Shown here piece after piece: positions 47,670 to 56,466 of a DNA stretch of 64,000 bases. The position numbers were made by a program, and so were the translations under genes. The notes under the pieces were generated by a model. The model was not told where the DNA came from. It searched no databases and saw only the letters and a program-made list of their open reading frames with translations. Numbering within the stretch: position 1 is the stretch's first letter; each line of letters starts with the position of its first letter. Source of the stretch: Prevotellaceae bacterium (GTDB lineage Bacteria > Bacteroidota > Bacteroidia > Bacteroidales > UBA932); contig JAIRNF010000020.1 in the NCBI GenBank assembly GCA_031258195.1, forward strand, positions 62,001 to 126,000, written 5' to 3'.

Positions 47670-48599
47670 ATGGAAAATAAGGATTTATTGCTATCGGTTG
47701 TTGTTTGTACGTATAATCGCGAGGCTTATGTGCTTGCCGCCTTAAACAGCATTGTAGCCCAAGATTTTGATAAAAGTAAGTATGAGCTGATACTGGTAAA
47801 CAATAATAGTCCCGATAATACCGCCGCCCTATGCGAAAATTTTGGTAAAGATATCTCTGGTTTACAATACCGCTATGTGGTTGAGTACGAACCGGGTGTT
47901 TCGCAAGCTCGTAACCGGGGGGTTAAAGAAGCCCAAGCGCCTATCCTTGTTTTTATAGATGACGATGGCTGGGCAGAACCCAATCTTCTTAGCGTTATCT
48001 ACAAATTTTATCAGGAACATCCTGATGCTGCCGCTACCGGAGGACGCGTTTTTCCTGATTTTCAGAGTAAACGACCTCGCTGGATGTCGCACTTTTTAGT
48101 TCCGTTAACCTCGTCGCTGGATATGGGCGACAGCGTTAAGGTATTTAAACGCCGTTATTTTCCTATGGGCGCAAACATGTCGTTTAAGACGGAGGCTTTT
48201 AAAGAGTACGGGATGTTTCACCCCGGATTAGGTAGAATGAATCTGAATTTGGCTGGCGCGGAAGAAAAAGACTTGTTCTATCGGATAATGAATGTCGGAA
48301 AGAAAGTGTATTATGTTCCCCAAGCTGTTGTTCATCATGCTGTTCCCGATTCTCGACTTACCTATTCGTTCTTTAAACGCCAGGCTGTTGGGATTGGGTT
48401 TAGCGAAATGTACAGGGCAAAAAATATATCTACAGGAGAGTATATTCTTAGCCTCTTTTTAGAATGCTTAAAGTGGGGCGCAACATTTTTCTTAAGTCTG
48501 TTTTATCTTATAACGCATAGACCACGAAAGGCTTGGCGGATAATCGTTTTTCGCTGGTATGTAAGCTCGGGTTTACTGGGGTTAAATAAAAAAATGTAA
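47670..48599 (+). CDS. Glycosyltransferase family 2
   Basis: 309 residues with the GT-A fold: SVVVCTYNREAYVLAALNSI, LVNNNSPDNT, VSQARNRGVKEA and the DxD-like metal site FIDDDGW. The C-terminal 45 residues contain a hydrophobic stretch (ATFFLSLFYLITH) that may seat it at the membrane. It is coupled to the YfhO-like gene (18-base gap) and could make the polyprenyl-linked sugar donor for it. Confidence 0.9.
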   Translation: MENKDLLLSVVVCTYNREAYVLAALNSIVAQDFDKSKYELILVNNNSPDNTAALCENFGKDISGLQYRYVVEYEPGVSQARNRGVKEAQAPILVFIDDDGWAEPNLLSVIYKFYQEHPDAAATGGRVFPDFQSKRPRWMSHFLVPLTSSLDMGDSVKVFKRRYFPMGANMSFKTEAFKEYGMFHPGLGRMNLNLAGAEEKDLFYRIMNVGKKVYYVPQAVVHHAVPDSRLTYSFFKRQAVGIGFSEMYRAKNISTGEYILSLFLECLKWGATFFLSLFYLITHRPRKAWRIIVFRWYVSSGLLGLNKKM

Positions 48600-48717
48600 G
48601 CTTAAGTGGCTTATTTTAAGTGGTTGCTTTTTTAGTTTTTTATTGTAGCACAGTAGTTGTTTTGCTTTATATGGATATATTAAATAGCTATAAAACATAA
48701 AATTAAAACCCATTTCA

Positions 48718-48781
48718 TCATTCCGAACGAAGAGAGGAATCTGTTGAGAAGCGGGTAGATTCCTCTCTTCGTTCGGAATGA
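48718..48781. repeat. Palindromic intergenic repeat, copy 11
   Basis: Perfect 25-base arms (48718-48742 and 48757-48781), ATTCC/GGAAT variant with ACGAAGA tip, in which the tip pair is lost. Confidence 0.9.
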
Positions 48782-48864
48782 CGAGAAAAGCTCAAAAAGG
48801 CTAAAAGAGTATAGATATTGTTTGAGATAGTTAGATTTATTATATAAAGATTAGCAAGAAGTTA

Positions 48865-50358
48865 ATGGGCATAGTTCTGAAACAAACGGTAAGAGGTTCT
48901 ATATACACCTATATAGGAGCTGCGTTAGGATTTATTACGTTGGTTTTTATTCAGCCTCATGTTATAAATCCTGAACAGGTTGGGCTGATATATATGCTTA
49001 ACGACCTTGCTGTGCTGTTTGCCACCTTTGCAGCGCTGGGCTTTAGCTCTACTATTCGTTATTTTCCATATTTTAGGAGTAAAGAACATAAGCATCATGG
49101 TTATCTATTCCTCGCTTTAATGGTTGCTTTAGTGGGTTTTTTATTAATATGCGCTGTTATTATACTGTTTAAAGACCAAATAGTTAGACAAAAATCACAG
49201 GAGTCTTTTTTATTTTCAGATTACTACTACTATCTAATACCGCTAACGTTATTCTTTCTTTATTTCAACATTTTCGATCTATTTGCGCGGGTAAACTATA
49301 ATACCGTTTTCAGCCGGTTCTTACGAGAAGTTCTAAAACGCATCCTTGTACTATGCGCGTTTATGTTCTTGCTATTTAAGGCTGTCGATTTTGATGGATT
49401 CATGCCGATATGGCTTGTAGCCAATATCTTACCAACGTTTACCCTGCTGATTTATAGTTTTAAAATGGATACCTTCTCGTTTTTGCCCGATTTTAAGTTC
49501 TTAAAGCGGAATAAGCCGTTGGTAAAGAAGCTGATCAATATAAGCGGCTTTACTTTGCTTGTCGGTACCGCGCCATTTATCGTAGGGATGATTGATAGGT
49601 ATATGGTTAACCGGATGTACGGATTGAGCGACGCAGGTATTTACTCCATAATGTTTTACTTCTGTGCTATTATTACAATGCCAAGCCGGTCGCTATACAG
49701 TATTTCGACTCCCGTAATTGCAGAAGCTTGGAAGCAGAGTGATAAAGCGTCGATAAAATCGCTTTATCATAAGACCTGTATTAACCAGCTTATTTTTGCC
49801 GTTTTGCTGTTGGTTGGGATATGGGGAAATGTAGATAATATATTCAACTACCTACCTATTTATGAGCCCGGAAAATACATTCTCTTTTTTATTGGTATTG
49901 CCAATGTGGTAGAGATGGGAACGGGGGTTAACGGTATAATAATAGCAACCTCTAAATACTACCGTTACGATGGGTTGTTTTACCTGCTGCTTATCGGTTT
50001 TACCATTTTTACAAACATGATTTTTCTTCCGCTTTACGGAATGACAGGTGCGGCTATAGCAACTGCTCTAACATCGATTATTTTTAATATTTTCCGGTAT
50101 ATTTTTGTTTGGCGGGTATTTAAAATGCAGCCTTTTGATTGGAGAAATTTGATGGTGGTAGTACTTGGTTTAATTGTTTACTTTATCTCAACGCTTATCC
50201 CTCAGCTGCCCAATTACGTAGTAGATATTGTTGTTCGGTCGGCGGCAATGGTTCTTGTATTTATACCTGTGGTATATTTCTTAAAACTATCAGACGATTT
50301 TAATTTCTTTCTGGAGAAATATTTAAAGAAGTTAACCGCCCTGTTTATTAAACGATAG
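48865..50358 (+). CDS. Polysaccharide flippase, Wzx-like
   Basis: 497 residues, about fourteen hydrophobic helices. The N-terminus LKQTVRGSIYTYIGAALGF and the middle GMIDRYMVNRMYGLSDAGIYSIMFYF are typical for O-antigen/teichoic acid export proteins of the MOP superfamily. It would flip undecaprenyl-linked glycan. It faces the convergent glycosyltransferase-LicD operon with only nine bases between the stops. Confidence 0.88.
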   Translation: MGIVLKQTVRGSIYTYIGAALGFITLVFIQPHVINPEQVGLIYMLNDLAVLFATFAALGFSSTIRYFPYFRSKEHKHHGYLFLALMVALVGFLLICAVIILFKDQIVRQKSQESFLFSDYYYYLIPLTLFFLYFNIFDLFARVNYNTVFSRFLREVLKRILVLCAFMFLLFKAVDFDGFMPIWLVANILPTFTLLIYSFKMDTFSFLPDFKFLKRNKPLVKKLINISGFTLLVGTAPFIVGMIDRYMVNRMYGLSDAGIYSIMFYFCAIITMPSRSLYSISTPVIAEAWKQSDKASIKSLYHKTCINQLIFAVLLLVGIWGNVDNIFNYLPIYEPGKYILFFIGIANVVEMGTGVNGIIIATSKYYRYDGLFYLLLIGFTIFTNMIFLPLYGMTGAAIATALTSIIFNIFRYIFVWRVFKMQPFDWRNLMVVVLGLIVYFISTLIPQLPNYVVDIVVRSAAMVLVFIPVVYFLKLSDDFNFFLEKYLKKLTALFIKR

Positions 50359-50367
50359 GGTAGAAGT

Positions 50368-51399
50368 CTATTTATTTGACGTTAGCTTTCGTTTTTTCGA
50401 CAGTAATAGTAGCTGCTGGAATAAAAGACCTACGGTTCTAAGGTTATATGACGCGAACGAAGGGAAAAATATTTTATGCTTTTGCCTTAACAAAACACAG
50501 AGCATTATCCACCTAGCCCATAAGAATGCTGAAAAATAGGATTTTTTATACCGTTTTACTTTTCTATCGGCAGCCGTTAATTTTTTAAACCATAAAGCAG
50601 TTTTATGTAAATCGTTTTTGCTAAGCAGGTTTTCTGTTTTTCCATCGAAGGAGTATAGCGAAAAAGACAGTTTATGAATTCTGAACTCCTCTTCGGATGG
50701 CGTTAGCCCCAGCTTTTTCATCTGTTTAAGAATGACGCGGTCTTTACTCTCTTGCTGTATAACTGTTTTCTCTTTCGAGACGTTAGTTTGATGCCACCTA
50801 TACTGTAGCAGGAATTCGGGGATATTGGCAAATTCTGTCTGCTCCTCTAAGCGACACCATAAATCGTAATCTTCTGCGGCAATTACGTGTTCGTAAGGAT
50901 TTTGCTTCAGCAGCTCCGATTTTGCTATAACTGACGGGTGATTGAACGGTACGCTGAAAAGTTGGTGTATCTTTATAAACTCCGATTTTATTTGGCTTAG
51001 ATTGCCTCCCGTGACCTTGTTATCTTCATCAATAAGCGTTATCCACGATCCGCAAACGCCAACCTCAGGATGTTCTCTCATAAAGGCTTGCTGTCTTTCA
51101 AATCGTGTTGGGTTGCAAATGTCGTCAGCATCCATACGAACGATATACTCTCCATTACACAGCTTAACCCCTTTGTTTAACGTGTTTACAATGCCTATGT
51201 TTTGTTCGTTTTCGATATAACGAATTCTGCTATCGTTGTACGACAGGATTATTTCTTTGCTGCTATCTGTAGAGCCGTCGTTAATGAGCAGTAATTCAAA
51301 ATGGGCATACGTTTGGTTCAGTACGCTATCTACCGCTTGCGACAAGTAGCGTTCTGCATTGTAAACGGGCATTAGAACGGAAATGGTAGGTGGTTTCAT
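50368..51399 (-). CDS. Glycosyltransferase family 2
   Basis: 343 residues. GT-A motifs: ISVLMPVYNAERYLSQAVDSVLNQTY, LLINDGSTD, YIVRMDADD (DxD metal site), GVCGSWITLI and EDYDLWCRL. Last gene of the minus-strand operon; its start overlaps the end of licD by four bases (ATGA), so the two are translationally coupled. It probably adds the sugar that the LicD product decorates. Confidence 0.92.
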   Translation of the reverse strand: MKPPTISVLMPVYNAERYLSQAVDSVLNQTYAHFELLLINDGSTDSSKEIILSYNDSRIRYIENEQNIGIVNTLNKGVKLCNGEYIVRMDADDICNPTRFERQQAFMREHPEVGVCGSWITLIDEDNKVTGGNLSQIKSEFIKIHQLFSVPFNHPSVIAKSELLKQNPYEHVIAAEDYDLWCRLEEQTEFANIPEFLLQYRWHQTNVSKEKTVIQQESKDRVILKQMKKLGLTPSEEEFRIHKLSFSLYSFDGKTENLLSKNDLHKTALWFKKLTAADRKVKRYKKSYFSAFLWARWIMLCVLLRQKHKIFFPSFASYNLRTVGLLFQQLLLLSKKRKLTSNK

Positions 51400-52175
51400 C
51401 TAATGCTTTTTATTTCTTGATGATGAACCTGTCTTTTTTCGGGTGGCGGCGGAGTCATGTAGTTTTCGCCGAAGTTGGCTATTAGATAGCGGTTCCAATC
51501 TCCGGGGCAGGGAAGAACTTCTACCTCAAACTCCACCTCCGAGAGGGGAAAGATCATATCATATGTATAGATTTGCTTGGATTTTTGACCGAAAACATAC
51601 ATATAGTGTTTTGCCCTGAATGTTTTGGTTAAAAATCGATAGAGCGAAATTATAAGTTTGAGAATATAGAAAAAAGGATACGCAATAACACGTTTAAACC
51701 CGCCTTTTACTATAGCGAAATGGCTCTTTACAAAGTATTTGTTTAATATCTTCCTGATTTTTGGGAAAGCCGGTTCTATTGGAAAAATATCAATAAACAG
51801 CCCGTTATATTTTTGTCTAGATATCAGCTTATTGTTTTCGATTGCTTCCGAATTTAAATCAAATACTTTGGCAAAGTAATAGGGATAGCTTTTGTCTTTT
51901 TTTCGGGCTTGTACTACGAGGTGGCTGGGTAGCTCTTGCTCTAGGGCTGAGAGTAGTTTTTTGTAGTCTTTGCGGAGAATTTCAGTATCGAAGTCATCAT
52001 CCCAGGGGATAAAACCTTTATGCCTGACTGCGCCCAAAAGGGTTCCGCCGTTAATCCAAATGGGTATATGATGTTTCTTACATATTTTTTCAACCTCGCT
52101 ATAAATCTCCAGCATACGGTGTTGAGCTTTACGCAACATCGAACTTTCTGGATTATAGAGAGAGAAGTCTTCCAT
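51396..52175 (-). CDS. LicD-family phosphotransferase
   Basis: 259 residues. The LicD hallmark is present: IWINGGTLLGAVRHKGFIPWDDDFD, with the acidic cluster of the nucleotidyltransferase fold, followed by FIDIFPIEPAF. LicD enzymes move phosphocholine, phosphoethanolamine or related phospho-groups from a CDP carrier to a glycan. Start lies six bases after the nucleotidyltransferase stop. The donor is presumably made by the two or three genes just upstream. Confidence 0.93.
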   Translation of the reverse strand: MEDFSLYNPESSMLRKAQHRMLEIYSEVEKICKKHHIPIWINGGTLLGAVRHKGFIPWDDDFDTEILRKDYKKLLSALEQELPSHLVVQARKKDKSYPYYFAKVFDLNSEAIENNKLISRQKYNGLFIDIFPIEPAFPKIRKILNKYFVKSHFAIVKGGFKRVIAYPFFYILKLIISLYRFLTKTFRAKHYMYVFGQKSKQIYTYDMIFPLSEVEFEVEVLPCPGDWNRYLIANFGENYMTPPPPEKRQVHHQEIKSIR

Positions 52176-52181
52176 TTTGTG

Positions 52182-52844
52182 CTATGCTTTGCTGTTGATA
52201 ATAGAATCGAAGTTATTAATGGCTAAGTCAAGATCTTCGGGGGTATCTATTTCGTAGCAAACAATGTTGTGGTAAGCTAAGGGAAGGAAAGGCACTATTT
52301 CTGTAAATACATATTTACCATCGGCTTTAATGGGGATGTTTTTTAAATATGCTATACCTGTCCACTCATAATTTCCTCTGGGTGTACGGTGGAACTTCGT
52401 TATTTTTCCGCTTGGCTCATTAATGGTTACAAAAACGGCGTCTTCGGTTTTTGCTTGGGTGATACCGATTACAGATTCTTCTCCGTTACATTTTTCAAGG
52501 AATGTATCAAAGCTTGCTTTTTCGATAAGCAGATCGCCATCTATGATAATAAAGGGATATTTAAGATCGTGCGTACCCAGATGAACGCTAAAGGCATTAG
52601 AGGTGGTTTTGTAGTCGGGGTTACGTACAAACACAACATCATCGCGAATTTTTCGAACTAAGTCGATAACCTTATGCTCCATAAAACCCACTATAATTCT
52701 TATATCTTCGACCTTTTTTAGCAGTTCTAACTGATATTCAATTAATGTTTTACCATTAATTTCAATCAAACATTTGGGAATATTCAAGCCTAGACGAGAG
52801 CCTAAGCCTGCGGCACTTATAATAGCGTGTTTATCGTTCTGCAT
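52182..52844 (-). CDS. Nucleotidyltransferase, phosphocholine cytidylyltransferase (LicC)-like
   Basis: 220 residues. AIISAAGLGSRLGLNIPKCL is the nucleotide-binding signature of NTP transferases, with KTLIEYQLELL, NPDYKTTSNAFSVHLG (a stretch shared with LicC-type enzymes), IIIDGDLLI (metal-binding aspartate) and YEIDTPEDLDLAI at the end. It should activate a phospho-alcohol or sugar phosphate as the CDP form for LicD. Its start overlaps the end of the HAD gene by 28 bases. Confidence 0.88.
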   Translation of the reverse strand: MQNDKHAIISAAGLGSRLGLNIPKCLIEINGKTLIEYQLELLKKVEDIRIIVGFMEHKVIDLVRKIRDDVVFVRNPDYKTTSNAFSVHLGTHDLKYPFIIIDGDLLIEKASFDTFLEKCNGEESVIGITQAKTEDAVFVTINEPSGKITKFHRTPRGNYEWTGIAYLKNIPIKADGKYVFTEIVPFLPLAYHNIVCYEIDTPEDLDLAINNFDSIINSKA

Positions 52845-53422
52845 AGCGCATCTTCATTAAATGTAACAAAATTAGAGAGTTCTAAAAGCGTTTGGTTTGG
52901 GCAATGTGTTGCTCCATAAGCAATGCTTATGTCTGCTTGTTGAAACATGCCTACATCTCCCATTCCGTCGCCAATGGCAACAACGCGGTTAAAGCCTTTC
53001 GCCCTAATATCATCAACAGCATCTGCCTTGTCGAGGATTTTTTCAATACCATCAAGCTTATCTTCTGTATATTTAGCAACCGACGAGTATATGGGGCAGC
53101 CAATTTTTTGTGCGAGCTCTTCTATCCAAATATCTAAGTTCCCGGTAGCGATAAAACAGCACTCCTTATTGTTTGAAACGAATTGCACCACCTTATCGTA
53201 CAGTTTAACTTGCGAGACTATTGCTTTAACCCTTGATATGGGAACCTCTGCAAGTATTCGGCAGCGTAGCTTAAAGGAGTTAACAAACGGAATTATTCCG
53301 TTTATTGTGGCTAGTGTAAGCGCTTCAAACTCTTGGTATAGGTCGATATCGCGGGCAATAAGAGGTAATATCTCTTGTCGTGTCAACGTTCCGTCCAAAT
53401 CGAAACAAAAAGCTGTTTTCAT
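52817..53422 (-). CDS. HAD-IB-like phosphatase (phosphoserine phosphatase fold)
   Basis: 201 residues. Motif I is FCFDLDGTLT, the lysine motif is near CPIYSSVAKYTEDKL, and motif IV is VVAIGDGMGDVGMF. PSP-like HADs remove phosphate from small molecules such as phosphoserine or phosphoethanolamine/phosphocholine. In place of the kinase (LicA) seen in lic1 operons, this operon has a phosphatase, which is a notable difference. It lies twelve bases after the methyltransferase. Confidence 0.88.
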   Translation of the reverse strand: MKTAFCFDLDGTLTRQEILPLIARDIDLYQEFEALTLATINGIIPFVNSFKLRCRILAEVPISRVKAIVSQVKLYDKVVQFVSNNKECCFIATGNLDIWIEELAQKIGCPIYSSVAKYTEDKLDGIEKILDKADAVDDIRAKGFNRVVAIGDGMGDVGMFQQADISIAYGATHCPNQTLLELSNFVTFNEDALCRTINTLL

Positions 53423-53434
53423 CTGTGTAGCCGT

Positions 53435-54169
53435 TTACCGTTTGAGAATAAAATAGAATTGTGTTGTTTCTGCGTTTTCCGGAACCGAAGGATAGGCAAA
53501 TCCCGATTCTTCTAGTTTAAAACCATTGTCATTAAATATTTTGAGTAGCGCTTCATACTCAGGTATCGTTCTGTAAATAGCGGTATATTTTTGTTGTAAG
53601 TTATCCGACCAAAAGCCGTTTAGCGTTAATCTCTCCGGTATCAGCGCAACAGACTCCCGGATATATATTCTGGCATTTGGCGCTGATATTTTGCAAAACA
53701 GCCCGTATAAGGCTTTTACCTCATCATCGTTAAGGTATGTTGACACGCCCATCGTCATCAACAAGCTATAGCCAACGCCAATTAAATGCGGGTTTTCAGC
53801 TAATGAGCCAGTATCCCCTTCTATAAATTGAAAATTAGCATTTTCAGCGAACTTGGTTTTTGCAAGGGCAATTAGCTCGTCAGAAATGTCAACACCTAAA
53901 TAGCTGCCAATATTGCCGCGTAAGGCTTCAGCGAATCGACCAAATCCGCAACCAAACTCAAAAACCTTCTCGTTTAAGTTTAGCTCGAGTTTTGGGATGA
54001 TATGTTCTTTTTCGTGGCTATCTCTTTTTTTAGAGGCTTCGCTATCTGTTTGTAGGTTTACTGTTGAAAGGGAATCTTTAAGTGCTTTTGCCCTTTCATT
54101 ATAAAAATCTTTAACCTGTTTGGTGTTAATCTCAACGACTTTACCGTATATTCGTGTTTTATCGCTCAT
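53435..54169 (-). CDS. Class I SAM-dependent methyltransferase
   Basis: 244 residues, first gene of the operon. Motif I is VFEFGCGFGRFAEAL; YLGVDISDELI is the acidic SAM-ribose loop, and LLMTMGVSTYL and ARIYIRESVAL complete the fold. A conserved-looking start of about 60 residues (TKQVKDFYNERAKAL) may bind the substrate. It could methylate the phospho-headgroup or the sugar carried by the downstream pathway. A TAGTTTTG box at 54189-54196 gives a very short leader. Confidence 0.88.
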   Translation of the reverse strand: MSDKTRIYGKVVEINTKQVKDFYNERAKALKDSLSTVNLQTDSEASKKRDSHEKEHIIPKLELNLNEKVFEFGCGFGRFAEALRGNIGSYLGVDISDELIALAKTKFAENANFQFIEGDTGSLAENPHLIGVGYSLLMTMGVSTYLNDDEVKALYGLFCKISAPNARIYIRESVALIPERLTLNGFWSDNLQQKYTAIYRTIPEYEALLKIFNDNGFKLEESGFAYPSVPENAETTQFYFILKR

Positions 54170-54188
54170 CTGCTTTTTCTTTAATATA

Positions 54189-54196
54189 CAAAACTA
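54189..54196 (-). promoter_or_regulatory. -7 box for the methyltransferase-HAD-NTase-LicD-GT operon
   Basis: The minus strand reads TAGTTTTG, 20 bases before the ATG at 54169. Confidence 0.45.
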
Positions 54197-54291
54197 GCTA
54201 TAAATTGGTTTTATTGGGTATTTTTCTTTTGAGGCAGTAATGGATTTATACTACATCATCGAATATTCTGTGAAAAAAGTCTGCCATCAAC

Positions 54292-54323
54292 TTTGTGCAT
54301 AATTGAAAAAGTTACTATATTTG
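54292..54323 (+). promoter_or_regulatory. Promoter of tRNA-Gly: -33 TTTG and -7 TATATTTG
   Basis: TTTG at 54292-54295 and TATATTTG at 54316-54323 are 20 bases apart. This is the best match to the primary promoter consensus of this phylum in the window; the tRNA begins 16 bases later. Confidence 0.75.
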
Positions 54324-54338
54324 CAATCTCAAATTAAT

Positions 54339-54411
54339 GCGGAAATAGCTCAGTTGGTAGAGCATAACCTTGCCAAGGTTAGGGTCGCGAGTTCGAGTCT
54401 CGTTTTCCGCT
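54339..54411 (+). tRNA. tRNA-Gly (anticodon GCC)
   Basis: A 73-base cloverleaf: acceptor GCGGAAA pairs with TTTCCGC and the discriminator is T (normal for bacterial tRNA-Gly). The anticodon stem TAACC/GGTTA holds the loop TTGCCAA with GCC. The D arm has AGCTCAGTTGGTAGAGC and the T arm GTTCGAGTC. No CCA is encoded. Confidence 0.97.
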
Positions 54412-54416
54412 CATGT

Positions 54417-54442
54417 AAAGCCGATCATTACTAATCGGCTTT
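54417..54442 (+). terminator. Terminator after tRNA-Gly
   Basis: A 9-bp stem (54417-54425 with 54434-54442) followed by TCTTTT. Confidence 0.8.
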
Positions 54443-54465
54443 TCTTTTACAGTCGGCGAATTAGT

Positions 54466-54496
54466 AATCCCCGCACTACCATAGTGCGGGGATTTT
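54466..54496 (+). terminator. Second strong hairpin after tRNA-Gly
   Basis: A perfect GC-rich 11-bp stem (54468-54478 with 54482-54492) with loop CCA, A flanks on the left and T on the right. It may act as a second terminator. Confidence 0.7.
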
Positions 54497-54659
54497 GCGT
54501 TTTGGTTGAAAACGGAAAAGCGAAAGGATTTTGGGGTAAAAGTGGGTGTTGTTTAGCTATTTTGCTAATAAAAGAGCTGGTTGTAGAGTTTAAGCTGAAC
54601 AAAAAACAGAAAAAAGTAGATAGTTTACCGATTTTTTCTACTTTTGTGTTCGATTTTGA

Positions 54660-54745
54660 GCCCGAGTGGTGGAATTGGTAGACACGCAGGACTTAAAATC
54701 CTGTGGACAGTAATGTCCGTGCCGGTTCGATTCCGGCCTCGGGTA
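54660..54745 (+). tRNA. tRNA-Leu (anticodon TAA)
   Basis: An 86-base class II tRNA. GCCCGAG pairs with CTCGGGT (last pair G-T), discriminator A. The anticodon stem CAGGA/TCCTG encloses the loop CTTAAAA with TAA. A long variable arm (about TGGACAGTAATGTCCG) confirms leucine. T loop GTTCGATTC. A TACTTTTG box lies at 54639-54646. No CCA is encoded. Confidence 0.97.
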
Positions 54746-54748
54746 CGG

Positions 54749-54784
54749 AAAACTCCTGATAATTTAATGATTATCAGGAGTTTT
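54749..54784 (+). terminator. Terminator after tRNA-Leu
   Basis: A perfect 15-bp stem (54749-54763 with 54770-54784), loop of six, followed by T. Confidence 0.92.
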
Positions 54785-55029
54785 TGCTTTTATAAGGTGT
54801 ACTAAAAGTGTACTATATGACAAAAAACAGGCAAAAATAGGGTAAAATAGCAAACAAGCGAAAAATGTAATTATATGAAATACAGCATATTATTTTCTTT
54901 TGATTTCTTATTTTTATACGAGTATGTACCTTGCTACGGTACTTTTTTAAAACGCTAAATCATTTAGAGATAAATATTTAGCGTTTTTCTTTTGTCTTCC
55001 GTGTTCGCATTTTGAAGAAAGCCGATAGA

Positions 55030-56460
55030 TTAGGAAATATTTTCAGTATCGGTTCTTGAATATTTGTGTATTCCATCTATTATTTTTTCAGGTGTCAATA
55101 AATCCTTCGGATTATTGCCTATTATGTACGGAATATATTTCTCATTTTTTAGTTCAGAAATAATATTTGTTTTTGTATTTCCTTTTCCTGAATGGTGGAA
55201 AATTTGTCCTGTCACAATCAGAGAATACTTACTTTGTCCTTTTTGGAGCGACCTCAAAATATTTGTGTTTCCTAATTTTGTGTTATTAAAAAACTCAAGG
55301 TCCCAATCCGTAGTGGGAATGCCTATTTTTTCAAAATATTTATTCAACTCGTTTCTGATTAATGCTTGGTCTGAAATTTCTCCTAAAACGCAAATATTAA
55401 ATGGAGTTGGAATATTTATCTCAGATATTTCATTGTTTGATTTTTCTCTTTCTTCTGGCTTTGATAATATTTCAATATTTGATCTATATTGTTCAACGAT
55501 ATTCTTCGCATCTTCTAACTCCAATTCGGCCAATTCTCGCTTAAAGGCTTCATCTTTCAATTGAGAAAGTGATTTTTCGTATTCCGCAAATAATTCTTGA
55601 TATTCTTCTTCTATCTTGGATAATTTTTCTTTACTATCAATTTTTGCGGAGATTTGAAGTTGCTGATTTCTAATAAATTTAATTAATCGTTTTTCATAAA
55701 TAGATTCGAAGTTGTCCAAATCCATTTCATTCAAGCGTTTGAAAAACTCAAAATAATCAGCAGGAGAAAAAATATAAAAACATGTTGTTTCTTTGAACTC
55801 TAAAACTAAATGAGTTAAGCAATTTTTTCCAGCTAATAATTCGTAATAATTGTCTGCTTTGAAGTCTTTATCGTCCTTGATTTCAACTATAACTGTTTCT
55901 TTTTTTGTTTTTAAGATAAAATCAGGATAGAAACCATATAAATAACCATCTTCTTTTTTATATGTAATGCTAAAATATTTAGCATCACTTTTTCCGTTTT
56001 TGAACCACCATTGTAAATAATCATCCGAAGATTCCATATTTGTAATGAACTCTTTTTAAGGCCTTGACAGTTCTGAATTTCCGTTTTTATCTGTTTTTGC
56101 CAAAAAACATTTTGAGTTTTCTTGTTTTAGAATGGATTTCTTGCTTGGATTAACTATTTCAAAGTTGGAAAATATATTGACAAACACGGGAACTTCCCAA
56201 TTGGGATTTGTTATTGTTTCATCTGTTTTGGTCGGTAGATTTTTGTACAAACCTTTTGCGTCTCAATAACTTGTTTGAATTGCGAGTTATTTTCTTGATT
56301 TTGACTCGTTACAATAAGTTGGATAATATCATCATCACTGATATTTAATTCACTTCTGCGCCAACCTCTTATTGCTGTTTTCAAAATATTTTGCGAACGA
56401 GCAACTTCATACGGAGCTACCGCTTGGCGAATAAATTTATTGTAGGTTGTACCAATCAGA
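55030..56460 (-). pseudogene. DEAD/DEAH-box restriction enzyme R subunit, C-terminal remnant with PD-(D/E)xK nuclease
   Basis: Read leftward, the first piece has IRQAVAPYEVARSQNILK, then NISDDDIIQLIVTS, which resembles the post-helicase region of type III/DEAD restriction subunits. A frameshift near 56250 leads to LPTKTDETITNPNWEVP. Another near 56045 leads to a 335-codon open frame (from 56037) starting SSDDYLQWWFKNGK with the nuclease site FYPDFI ... VIVEIKDD (PD and ExK). After it comes a coiled coil and an unidentified C-terminal domain (about residues 205-335, FNICVLGEISDQAL, YSLIVTGQIFHHSG). The helicase half is absent. The gene lies just after two tRNA genes, as for an eroded island. 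Confidence 0.65.
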
Positions 56461-56466
56461 AAGCGG

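Noticed and set aside
54746..54850. Attachment site repeat at the tRNA-Leu 3' end
   Set aside because: I could not find a second copy of the tRNA end within the eroded island, and no integrase gene is present.
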